Assembly: GCA_021824575.1 (NCBI GenBank)
Contig: JAKAKJ010000081.1
Location: forward strand, 1-58,928
Direction: 5' to 3'
Source of the DNA: Chloroflexota bacterium
Lineage (GTDB): Bacteria; Chloroflexota; Anaerolineae; Anaerolineales; Villigracilaceae
Length of the DNA stretch: 58,928 nucleotides
In this document: positions 17,541 to 25,197 of the stretch, piece after piece
Layout of the letters: every line of letters begins with the position of its first letter
Position numbering within the stretch: the first letter of the stretch is position 1
Position numbers and translations under genes: made by a program
Notes under the pieces: model-generated
Told to the model about the DNA's origin: nothing
Seen by the model: only the letters and a program-made list of their open reading frames with translations
The model's database searches: none

Positions 17541-17573
17541 ATAAAGAGCTGGTCCGCCCAGCTCTTTATTTTT
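17541..17573 (+). terminator. Terminator of the BMP importer operon
   Basis: ATAAAGAGCTGG (17541-17552) and its complement (17558-17569) with a 5-base loop, then TTTTT. Confidence 0.85.
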
Positions 17574-17665
17574 CCCGGCGGATGGTTTTTCGCGATAGGA
17601 ATTAACGGGGGTATGCCTTTCCTCAGATTGCATTAGAATCAGGGCACATTGAGAGGAGAATCACC

Positions 17666-18550
17666 ATGCGAAAACGTTCCTATATCCTGGCAGGAATTGC
17701 AATCATCGCCGCAATCATGGCGTGCAATCTGCCATCCAATCAACCGACGCAACCGGACCCGGGCGCAGTGATGACAGCCGCAGCATTGACTGTGCAAGCC
17801 GAGTTACCTCAGGCAACTGAAACAACGGCTGCTCCAGCTGCGACCGCCACATTTACATCGGTGCCGCTGCCCACCATACCGCTGCCAACGCTGCCCCCAT
17901 CTGCCACCGCGACATCGAATTGTGATAACGCACAATTCGTTACGGATGTGACATATCCTGATAATGCGGTAGTTGCTGCGGGGGATAGCTTTACCAAAAC
18001 ATGGCGATTGAAAAACATCGGCGCTTGTTCCTGGACGCCATCTTACGCCCTCGTATTCATCAGCGGAAATTCGATGAACGGCCCGGCCGTGCAGGCATTA
18101 TCCGGTAATGTCAACCCCGGTCAGACAGTGGACATTTCTGTTGCGCTTACTGCTCCATCCAACAACGGCACTTATACCGGCAACTGGGGACTGCGTAACG
18201 CGAGCGGCGTGATCTTCGCGCACTTTTATGTTCAGATCATAGTCGGCAGCGGAAGCGGCGGCGCGTTTGCGGTCAACCATGTGAATATGTCGGCATCCGG
18301 AAGCTGCGGCCATTTCACGATCACCGCAAGCATCACCACAACCGGCGCAGGCTCTGTGACTTATCACTGGATTCGCAGCGATGGAGCCACCGACACCGCA
18401 ACACACCCGGCTATCGTGTATGGCAGCGCGGGCACACAATCGGTGAGTACCGATTGGTACGTCAGTGCGCATGGCAGTTTCTGGATGGACATCTATATTG
18501 ACAGCCCCAACCATCAACAATTTGGGCGAGCCAATTTCACTTGTCCGTAA
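17666..18550 (+). CDS. NBR1-type Ig (four-tryptophan) domain lipoprotein 1
   Basis: 294 residues. Lipobox AIMAC (Cys 20), a helical motif MTAAALTVQAEL, a Pro/Thr/Ala linker to ~90, then an NBR1-type Ig domain at ~92-195: VTYPDNAVVAAGDSFTKTW, CSWTPSYALVFISG, VNPGQTVDISVALTAPSNNG, NWGLRN. The fourth Trp of the family is Tyr here (HFYVQI). Residues ~203-294 form a second beta domain shared with lipoprotein 2 (YHWIRSDG, SVSTDWYV, FGRANFTC). AGGAG precedes the ATG. First of five tandem paralogues; surface display is expected, ligand unknown. Confidence 0.85.
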   Translation: MRKRSYILAGIAIIAAIMACNLPSNQPTQPDPGAVMTAAALTVQAELPQATETTAAPAATATFTSVPLPTIPLPTLPPSATATSNCDNAQFVTDVTYPDNAVVAAGDSFTKTWRLKNIGACSWTPSYALVFISGNSMNGPAVQALSGNVNPGQTVDISVALTAPSNNGTYTGNWGLRNASGVIFAHFYVQIIVGSGSGGAFAVNHVNMSASGSCGHFTITASITTTGAGSVTYHWIRSDGATDTATHPAIVYGSAGTQSVSTDWYVSAHGSFWMDIYIDSPNHQQFGRANFTCP

Positions 18551-18572
18551 CATAAAAATTCGATACTGTGAA

Positions 18573-18606
18573 CGCCCGGTATAAACGCCGGGCGTCCTCT
18601 TTTTAA
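18573..18606 (+). terminator. Terminator after lipoprotein 1
   Basis: ACGCCCGG (18573-18580) and its complement (18589-18596) with an 8-base loop, followed by CCTCTTTTT. Confidence 0.75.
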
Positions 18607-18612
18607 AACGGG

Positions 18613-18618
18613 TATAAT
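18613..18618 (+). promoter_or_regulatory. Probable -10 box for lipoprotein 2
   Basis: A perfect TATAAT right after the preceding terminator gives a leader of about 108 bases before the ATG at 18733. The -35 region is poor. Confidence 0.4.
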
Positions 18619-18732
18619 ATTTCCCAGCCGCATACAAGTTGTTGCGTAATACCGCCCCAAAAATACATTAACAGGTTTAACGATTTACGCAGCATATAGC
18701 ATTCGAACGGCTGATTGTTGAAAGGAACCCAA

Positions 18733-19677
18733 ATGGATTTCAAACCCAAATATGTTCTTACCTCGGTACTGATAATTTTGACGATTGCCTTGAGCGCCTG
18801 CGGCCCATCTTCGACCGCTTCCACGATCGGAACTGCGGTTGCAATGACGGTGCAGGCGCAGAACACACAACAAGCCCTGCTCACGCCCACGCCTCAGGCT
18901 GTTGACGTACCATCGCCTCTGCCGCCAACAGCGATGGATGCCACACAGGCGCCTCCCACCGCGCCTCCCACCGGGGCGGCGGGTGGTAATTTCTGCACAG
19001 CCAGCGCCCAATTCGTGAGTGAAACGGTCCCGGATGGGACCATTGAACAGCCCGGCGCGACCTTCCTCAAAACATGGACCATAAAAAATACCGGCACCTG
19101 CCCGTGGGATACAACCTGGAAATTCGTCTTTTATAGCGGCGACATCATGGGCGGCGCTTACGTTTATCCATTTCCCCAGCCAACGGCGCCTGGGGATACT
19201 GTCAATGTGCCCATTTCGCTGGTCGCTCCAACCACGAACGGCCAATTTACAGGTTATTGGAAAATCCAATCGCCATGGGGCATGACGTTCGGCGACAGTG
19301 ACAGCGGAAACCCGTTTTGGGTGCAGATCGTGGTCGGCAGCGGGACTCCGGGCAAAGGCACCGCCTCAGCTTATTCGATCACATCCGTCACGTACGACAT
19401 TGCCTGCAGACTGCAAGGATCGAATTTCTTCTATACGATCACTGCCACCATCACATCCAATGGGCCGCTGACCATTAAATATTACTGGCAGCACAGCGAT
19501 GGCCCGACGGTTGGTAAATCCACCCTAACCTTCGCCAGTGCAACGTCCCAGTCCGTTTCTGATGTGTGGTCTCTGAAAACCACCGCCAACGATCAGCAGC
19601 GTTGGGATCAATTCGTGGTTACAGATCCATATTATCAAGCGTTCGGCAAAGCCACGTTTTCTCGCGGCTGCCAATAA
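18733..19677 (+). CDS. NBR1-type Ig domain lipoprotein 2
   Basis: 314 residues from the ATG at 18733 (AAAGGA 6-7 bases upstream; the TTG at 18715 is rejected). Lipobox ALSAC (Cys 23), motif IGTAVAMTVQAQNTQQA, Pro/Thr linker, then an Ig domain with all four Trp of the family: FLKTWTIKN, CPWDTTW, GYWKIQS, PFWVQIVV. A C-terminal ~95-residue beta domain resembles that of lipoprotein 1 (IKYYWQHSDGPT, VSDVWSL, FGKATF). Own promoter and terminator on either side, so this member can be regulated separately. Confidence 0.85.
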   Translation: MDFKPKYVLTSVLIILTIALSACGPSSTASTIGTAVAMTVQAQNTQQALLTPTPQAVDVPSPLPPTAMDATQAPPTAPPTGAAGGNFCTASAQFVSETVPDGTIEQPGATFLKTWTIKNTGTCPWDTTWKFVFYSGDIMGGAYVYPFPQPTAPGDTVNVPISLVAPTTNGQFTGYWKIQSPWGMTFGDSDSGNPFWVQIVVGSGTPGKGTASAYSITSVTYDIACRLQGSNFFYTITATITSNGPLTIKYYWQHSDGPTVGKSTLTFASATSQSVSDVWSLKTTANDQQRWDQFVVTDPYYQAFGKATFSRGCQ

Positions 19678-19685
19678 GCGGCAGG

Positions 19686-19718
19686 AAAGAGCCTGTGTGC
19701 TCCACAGGCTCTTTTTTA
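19686..19718 (+). terminator. Terminator after lipoprotein 2
   Basis: AAAGAGCCTGTG (19686-19697) and its complement (19703-19714), 5-base loop, then a T run. The remaining gap to 19885 contains only the AGGAGG of the next gene that I can name. Confidence 0.85.
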
Positions 19719-19885
19719 TTTTACCTCTTGCACAAAGCCAATGTTCTACGATGTCAGCCACGCCTGATGACATTTTATTGTGACACGTTGAGGATAGGAT
19801 ATCTTTGAGAGGTTTGTTTCGGGAACTTCTCCGGTCAATGCAACGTCCTGTGAAATTGAAAAGCAAATGTTTTTCAGGAGGATGA

Positions 19886-21154
19886 ATGAAACACCGAATC
19901 CGAATGTTGATTGTGCCTGTTGTTCTGCTTATTGCCAGCCTTGCCTGCAATTTGCCGTCCACCGTGAATTCCACACCGGCAGCCATCTCGACGCTCAACG
20001 CGCTTTACACCGAGGCCGCGCAGACTGTGCAAGCCGCATCTACGCCCGAAGGCAGCGCGACGCCGCTTCCATCTCCAACCAATCCTTTTCCCGCATACCC
20101 GACGGCCACATACTTCCCCACCAGCACATCTGCGCCGGTGGTTCTGTGTGACGCGGCAGCTTTTGTCAAGGATGTGACGGTCCCGGATGGAACCACGTTC
20201 GGGCGCGATGTCAACTTCACAAAGACATGGCGCATCCGGAACGTCGGCATTTGTTCATGGACGCCGGCCTATGCGTTGGTTTTCATTAGCGGCACTGGCA
20301 TGGGGGCGCCAACAGCTGTCAGCCTGCCCGGAAATGTCAATCCCGGCGATACCGTTGACATCTCGGTAAACATGACCACGCCAAACAGTAACGGTCATTA
20401 CATCGGTTACTGGAAATTGCGGAACGCATCCGGCATTCTTTTTGGAATCGGTGCGGATGCCTCCGGCGCGTTTTGGGTGGATGTCAATGTGAGCGGCCCG
20501 GTTTACACCGCCTACGATTTCACCGCAAATTACTGCGATGCGACCTGGGATAACAACAGCGTAAACCTGCCCTGCCCCGGTTCGCAAGGCGATAACAGGG
20601 GTTACGTGATCGGACTCAATCACCCCGTCATGGAAAGCGGAAAGACGGAGGATGAAGCGGGGCTGCTCGCAGTTCCACAGCAGACATGGAACGGGTTGAT
20701 CCGCGGCACATATCCGGCGTTCAAGGTTCAGAATGGCGATCATTTCCGCGCCCTGGTGAATTGCCAGTATCAAGCCTATCCGTGCAACGTCTTCTTCCGT
20801 CTCGATTATCAGATCGGCAATGGCGCAATCCATACCCTGGGTCAATGGCACGAAATTTATGATGGCCAGTTCTATCCCGTCAACGTGGACTTAAGCTCGC
20901 TGGCCGGGCAAAACGTAAAATTCATGCTGATCGTCACTGCCAATGGTTCGCAAAACCAGGACTATGCCTTGTGGGTAGGGCCGCAAATCATCCGGCCTGG
21001 GACACCGCCTCCGACCTCCACTCCAACCGCAACGCCTACCTCGACGTCAACACCGGATTTCCCGCTAACACAGACTGCCATAGCCCAAACAGTGATCGCC
21101 AACCTCACTGCTACCGCGTCTGCCTGGACCGCTACACCATCGCCTGCGCCTTAA
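19886..21154 (+). CDS. NBR1-type Ig domain lipoprotein 3 with extra C-terminal domain
   Basis: 422 residues, the largest of the family. Lipobox ASLAC (Cys 21), motif ALYTEAAQTVQAAS, Pro/Thr linker, Ig domain at ~88-205 with four Trp (FTKTWRIRN, CSWTPAY, GYWKLRN, AFWVDV). A unique ~165-residue domain follows (YDFTANYCDATWDNNSV, LPCPGSQGDNRG, FFRLDYQIGNG, YALWVGPQI) that could be a carbohydrate-binding jelly roll (inference). The extreme C-terminus after a TPTATPTSTSTP stretch repeats the family helical motif (TQTAIAQTVIANLTATASAW), almost as at the start of mature lipoprotein 5. AGGAGG supports the ATG. Confidence 0.85.
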   Translation: MKHRIRMLIVPVVLLIASLACNLPSTVNSTPAAISTLNALYTEAAQTVQAASTPEGSATPLPSPTNPFPAYPTATYFPTSTSAPVVLCDAAAFVKDVTVPDGTTFGRDVNFTKTWRIRNVGICSWTPAYALVFISGTGMGAPTAVSLPGNVNPGDTVDISVNMTTPNSNGHYIGYWKLRNASGILFGIGADASGAFWVDVNVSGPVYTAYDFTANYCDATWDNNSVNLPCPGSQGDNRGYVIGLNHPVMESGKTEDEAGLLAVPQQTWNGLIRGTYPAFKVQNGDHFRALVNCQYQAYPCNVFFRLDYQIGNGAIHTLGQWHEIYDGQFYPVNVDLSSLAGQNVKFMLIVTANGSQNQDYALWVGPQIIRPGTPPPTSTPTATPTSTSTPDFPLTQTAIAQTVIANLTATASAWTATPSPAP

Positions 21155-21166
21155 AACAAGGTGCGT

Positions 21167-21202
21167 TATAATGATGTTGAGAAAGTTACTTGATTCTCAA
21201 CA
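21167..21202 (+). promoter_or_regulatory. Promoter -10 and 9-bp inverted repeat before lipoprotein 4
   Basis: TATAAT at 21167-21172 is followed at once by TGTTGAGAA-N10-TTCTCAACA (21175-21202), perfect arms. The dyad covers the expected transcription start, so it may be an operator; if transcribed it could fold near the 5' end. No good -35 is seen. Confidence 0.5.
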
Positions 21203-21242
21203 CAATTTTCAACGCAAGGAATACAAGCAACGGAGGTTTATC

Positions 21243-21971
21243 ATGCAGTTCAAGAAACTACCCTGGGTGATGACGGCGGTTCTTCTGGCTGCCAGTCTTT
21301 CATCCTGTAACATTGGAAAGGCCCCGGAACCCACACAGGATGTCAACGCCATCTATACCGCCGCGGCCGGAACGATGCTTGCTCAATTCGGCGATCAGAT
21401 GACGCAAACCGCGCAGGCAATTCCGCCAACGCCTGCAGAAAGCCCCACGCCATTGGCTACATTCACATCCCTGCCGACGTTCTCGGTTGCGCCGGGGACC
21501 ACTCCTTTCGGCGCAGCCGGAACGCAATTCGTTTTCAATACTCCCGCCGGCGCGGGGACTCCGCTTCCAACGCTCAGCACGGGAGGCAGCACCGGCTCAA
21601 CCAGCTCCACGGCAGTTGGGTGCAGTGATTCGGCATATGTCACTGAGGCATCAGGTTCGGGCTTCACGGTAGATGGAGATACAGTTGCTTCCAACAAAAA
21701 ATTCTCTGTGGGTTTCCAGATGGCGAATACTGGCACCTGCTCCTGGGATCAGGGTTATTCCTTCGTCTTTGTCAGCGGCGATCAAATGAACGGCAATAAC
21801 ATATTGATCAAAAGCGGTGACAGGGTCACGGCACCCGGAAACAGCAACACCTTCATCGTTAATTTCCAGGCGCCAGCTGCTTCTGGAGATTATAAAAGCT
21901 TCTGGAGAATGAAGGATGATAAAGGCAACTTATTCGGCCAGACAGTATACATTCAGATTACCGTCAAATAA
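21243..21971 (+). CDS. NBR1-type Ig domain lipoprotein 4
   Basis: 242 residues from the ATG at 21243, chosen because GGAGG precedes it by 7 bases and a signal peptide follows at once. Lipobox SLSSC (Cys 22), motif VNAIYTAAAGTMLAQ, long Ser/Thr/Pro/Gly linker to ~140, then an Ig domain at the C-terminus (CSWDQGYSFVFVSGDQMNGNN, FIVNFQAPAASGDYKSFWRMKDDKGNLFG, VYIQITV). Two of the four Trp are replaced (FQMAN and VYIQI). No terminator separates it from lipoprotein 5. Confidence 0.83.
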   Translation: MQFKKLPWVMTAVLLAASLSSCNIGKAPEPTQDVNAIYTAAAGTMLAQFGDQMTQTAQAIPPTPAESPTPLATFTSLPTFSVAPGTTPFGAAGTQFVFNTPAGAGTPLPTLSTGGSTGSTSSTAVGCSDSAYVTEASGSGFTVDGDTVASNKKFSVGFQMANTGTCSWDQGYSFVFVSGDQMNGNNILIKSGDRVTAPGNSNTFIVNFQAPAASGDYKSFWRMKDDKGNLFGQTVYIQITVK

Positions 21972-22008
21972 TGCCGCCAGCAGTATATGAAATAAGACGA
22001 GAGGCGTC

Positions 22009-22635
22009 ATGAAAACAAATTTGATCGTTCTGATCCTGCTTGGTGCGATCCTAATCGCTGCCTGCGCGCCAGCTTCGACACCAGCGCCAACGCAAGACAT
22101 ATCTTTGATTCAAACGGCGGCAGCCCAGACTGTCATCGCCAACTTCACCGCCACCGCATCATCCTGGACTGCCACGCCGCTTCCAGCGCAAACAAACACG
22201 CCGACACTCACCCTGATACCAGCCAACACGGTATCCGCCCCGCCCACTGCCACCCCCACGCTCCTAGGCGGGATTACTGCAACGCCAACTCTCTGTGACG
22301 CGCTGACTTTCGACCCGGCAACGGTGGATGTCAACGTTCCCGATAACACCCAAATGACGGCAGGCCAGCAATTCGTCAAGACTTGGCGCGTCAGGAACAA
22401 TGGCTCCTGCACATGGGGCGCGGGATACGGTTTGGTCTACGCTGGCTACAGCGATCAAATGTCCGGCAAAGCCCAAGCGTTGGCGGGCGCAGTAGCCCCG
22501 GATCAGGAAGTGGAAGTTTCGGTCCAGTTCATTGCTCCCAGCAAAGCTGGTCAATACGTCAGCGCCTGGGAAATGGCAAACGCCAGCGGCAGGGTATTCC
22601 CCAAAGTGATCTTCGTAAAGATCATTGTCAAGTGA
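22009..22635 (+). CDS. NBR1-type Ig domain lipoprotein 5
   Basis: 208 residues, shortest of the family. Lipobox LIAAC (Cys 19), then motif IQTAAAQTVIANFTATASSW, a Thr/Pro linker, and a C-terminal Ig domain (FVKTWRVRNNGSCTWGAGYGLVYAG, VAPDQEVEVSVQFIAPSKAGQYVSAWEMANASG, FVKIIVK). Its stop overlaps the GTG start of queG (GTGA), so lipoprotein 5, queG and rdgB form one translationally coupled run. Confidence 0.84.
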   Translation: MKTNLIVLILLGAILIAACAPASTPAPTQDISLIQTAAAQTVIANFTATASSWTATPLPAQTNTPTLTLIPANTVSAPPTATPTLLGGITATPTLCDALTFDPATVDVNVPDNTQMTAGQQFVKTWRVRNNGSCTWGAGYGLVYAGYSDQMSGKAQALAGAVAPDQEVEVSVQFIAPSKAGQYVSAWEMANASGRVFPKVIFVKIIVK

Positions 22636-23690
22636 TTTCCTCGCTCGAACAATCCATAAAAAATGAAGCGCGCCGGCTGGGATTTGTCCTGGCCGGCGTT
22701 GCGACTCCCGACCCGCCGCCGCATATATCTGCTTTTGAAAATTGGCTGAGTCGGGGACGGCACGCGTCCATGGACTATTTGGCGGATGACCACTCCCGCG
22801 CCCGCCGCGCGGACCCGCACCTGATCCTGCCCGAATGCAAATCCATCCTCGTGCTGGCGCTTCCTTACTCGTCTCCTTCCTCTCTTCCAAAGGGAGAAGG
22901 GAGAGGGGTGATGGGAAAGATTGCGGCATACGCATGGGGAACTGACTATCACGTTATCATTCCAGAAAAACTTCAAGCGCTTATCAAATTTATTGAACAG
23001 CAAGTCGGGTATCCTTTTTCGAATCGCTGGTACACGGACACCGGCCCGATTCTCGAACGGGATTTGGCTCAACGCGCCGGGTTAGGTTGGATCGGCAAGA
23101 ACACCTGCCTCATCAACCCAAAACTTGGTTCTTATTTTTTACTCGCAGAAATTCTTCTTGGCATCGAACTCGAACCCGACCCGCCTTTTACAACCGATCA
23201 CTGTGGAACCTGCACGCGCTGCATCGAAGCCTGCCCAACGGAATGTATCCTTGAAGATCGGACAATTGACGCAGGCCGCTGTATTTCTTATCTCACCATC
23301 GAACTAAAAGAAGATATTCCAGAGGATCTTCGGCCATTGATCGGCAATTGGTTTTTTGGTTGTGACGTGTGCCAGATGGTCTGTCCGTGGAATCGATTCG
23401 CCGCGCCAGATGGCGACTCATCGCTCAAGGCGCGTGAAGGCATGGCGCGTCCACAATTGATTCGAGAACTTGAACTCACGCCAGAGGACTTCAACAAGAA
23501 ATTTAAAGACAGCCCTGTCAAACGCACCAAGCGACGCGGATATTTGAGAAATGTCGCGGTTGCGTTGGGAAACTCCGCGAATCCAGAAGCTATTCCAGCT
23601 TTGAAGAAAGCCCTGGAAGATAAAGAGCCGATGATTCAAAGACACGCAGCGTGGGCCTTGAAACAAATTACAAAGAAATCAAATGGCTGA
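22632..23690 (+). CDS. queG: Epoxyqueuosine reductase QueG
   Basis: 352 residues from a GTG at 22632. It reduces epoxyqueuosine to queuosine at tRNA position 34 using cobalamin and two 4Fe-4S clusters. Visible features: SRGRHASMDYL near the N-terminus, RWYTDTGPILERDLAQRAGLGWIGKNT, cluster motif CGTCTRCIEACPTEC, second set CDVCQMVCPWN, and a C-terminal HEAT-like stretch (NPEAIPALKKALEDKEPMIQRHAAWAL). The open frame extends far upstream through lipoprotein 5, but similarity starts at this overlap. It is followed by rdgB with a one-base overlap. Confidence 0.93.
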   Translation: MISSLEQSIKNEARRLGFVLAGVATPDPPPHISAFENWLSRGRHASMDYLADDHSRARRADPHLILPECKSILVLALPYSSPSSLPKGEGRGVMGKIAAYAWGTDYHVIIPEKLQALIKFIEQQVGYPFSNRWYTDTGPILERDLAQRAGLGWIGKNTCLINPKLGSYFLLAEILLGIELEPDPPFTTDHCGTCTRCIEACPTECILEDRTIDAGRCISYLTIELKEDIPEDLRPLIGNWFFGCDVCQMVCPWNRFAAPDGDSSLKAREGMARPQLIRELELTPEDFNKKFKDSPVKRTKRRGYLRNVAVALGNSANPEAIPALKKALEDKEPMIQRHAAWALKQITKKSNG

Positions 23691-24289
23691 TGAACAAATT
23701 ATTGATCGCAACAAACAATAAGGGAAAAGTAAAAGAGATCCGCGCTTTGCTTGACGATTTGAAAATTGAACTCGTCACGCCAGCCGATATTCATTTGAGT
23801 TTAGATGTTCATGAAGATGGCAAGACATACGCAGAAAACGCGACGAAGAAAGCTGTCGCGTTTTTTCGCGCAAGTGGTTTGATCTGCCTTGCTGATGATT
23901 CCGGCCTCGAGGTGGATGCACTGAATGGCGCACCCGGATTATTTTCTGCAAGATATTCTTCCAAGCCCGGAGCATCAGACGCAGACAGGCGGACTTTTCT
24001 TTTACAAAATTTACGTGATAAACCTCGGCCGTGGACAGCGCGATTTCATGCCACAGTTGCCATCGTTGTTTCAGAAAACGATATTCGACTCGTCGAGGGA
24101 GAATGCAAAGGCGAGATCATTCCAGAAGAACGCGGTACGAGCGGCTTTGGATACGATCCGATTTTTTTAATTCCAGAGCTTAATCGAACAATGGCTGAAC
24201 TTGAAATGGACGAAAAAAACCGCCTGAGCCACCGGGCGCGGGCGATACTAAATGCAAAGCCAATTCTGATGAAGATATTTGATCTTTAA
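23690..24289 (+). CDS. rdgB: XTP/dITP pyrophosphatase (RdgB/HAM1 family)
   Basis: 199 residues from the ATG at 23690, which shares one base with the queG stop. It hydrolyses non-canonical purine triphosphates such as dITP and XTP, keeping them out of DNA and RNA. Motifs: LLIATNNKGKVKEIRALL (substrate loop), YAENATKKAVAFFRASG, ADDSGLEVDALNGAPGLFSARY (catalytic Asp), GTSGFGYDPIFLIPE, and the C-terminal LSHRARAI. The 123-base gap that follows holds nothing recognisable. Confidence 0.93.
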   Translation: MNKLLIATNNKGKVKEIRALLDDLKIELVTPADIHLSLDVHEDGKTYAENATKKAVAFFRASGLICLADDSGLEVDALNGAPGLFSARYSSKPGASDADRRTFLLQNLRDKPRPWTARFHATVAIVVSENDIRLVEGECKGEIIPEERGTSGFGYDPIFLIPELNRTMAELEMDEKNRLSHRARAILNAKPILMKIFDL

Positions 24290-24412
24290 TCAAATTCCAA
24301 TCGCAGCTATTCCGGTTAACATGAATCGCCTGGCAACTAACTTCTGCTTTAGCCGCCGTCCTCGCCGCCGAGAGCATGGCCTTGTAAACCAATCAAGGTT
24401 AACCTGAATAAT

Positions 24413-25189
24413 CTATTGTCCCGGTTGATACGAGACCGTGTTCAAAAAGTCATCTAAAATCCCGGCTGTTTTTTCGGGCTGTTCCAGCATCACCATGTGG
24501 CCTGCATTAGGCACCACTTCCATGCGCGCTCCTGCGATATGGTCGCGTAAAAATTCAGAGTATTTGGGCGGCGTCATTTGGTCCTTGTCGCCGCATAACA
24601 CAAGCGTTGGCACGGAAATCTCCGAGAGCTGATCCATTGCATTAAACGCGTCACACGCCACAAAGTCCCCGTGAAGAACCGTGGGGCGCGTCTCCGACAT
24701 TCTCTGCGCGGCCAATTCCTTCAGTCGTTCGCCTGTCTGCGGAGCAAAAGAAAAATCCGTGACCATTTGAACCGCATTCGCGAACGCGGACAGATTGGAC
24801 GCGCTCTGCAAAATGGCCGGCGCGACGCGCAACTTTGCCCCGCCCCCCACCAGAACAAGGCCGACCACGCGCTTCGGAAAACGAATCGCCGCTGAGAGTG
24901 CGATCGCGCTTCCCATCGAATGGCCCGCAAGAACAGCGCCGCTCAACTTGAGCGCCTCAAGAAATTCAATGATGCTGTCTGCATAATCGTCAATCGTGTG
25001 ATAACCGAGGCCCTCGGATTTCCCATGACCCGGCAAATCAACCGCAAAGATGCGCTGATTGGGCAGGCGGCGAACCTGCGGCGGCCAATATAAATGATTG
25101 CCGCCCGCGCCGTGGATCAAAATCACTGGCGGGCGGGCCAGATGATCTGCTTGATTGGCAAAATAGTATAAACCAGATGCAACGGGCAT
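24413..25189 (-). CDS. Alpha/beta hydrolase
   Basis: 258 residues. Canonical fold: oxyanion region VILIHGAGGNHLYW, nucleophile Ser in GHSMGSAIALSAA, Asp in LVLCGDKDQMTPPKYSEFL, and catalytic His in VPNAGHMVMLEQPEK. Cytoplasmic, no signal peptide. The substrate cannot be told; esterases and C-C hydrolases look alike here. It follows the histidine kinase gene by 8 bases and is probably co-transcribed with it. Confidence 0.88.
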   Translation of the reverse strand: MPVASGLYYFANQADHLARPPVILIHGAGGNHLYWPPQVRRLPNQRIFAVDLPGHGKSEGLGYHTIDDYADSIIEFLEALKLSGAVLAGHSMGSAIALSAAIRFPKRVVGLVLVGGGAKLRVAPAILQSASNLSAFANAVQMVTDFSFAPQTGERLKELAAQRMSETRPTVLHGDFVACDAFNAMDQLSEISVPTLVLCGDKDQMTPPKYSEFLRDHIAGARMEVVPNAGHMVMLEQPEKTAGILDDFLNTVSYQPGQ

Positions 25190-25197
25190 AATTTGAT

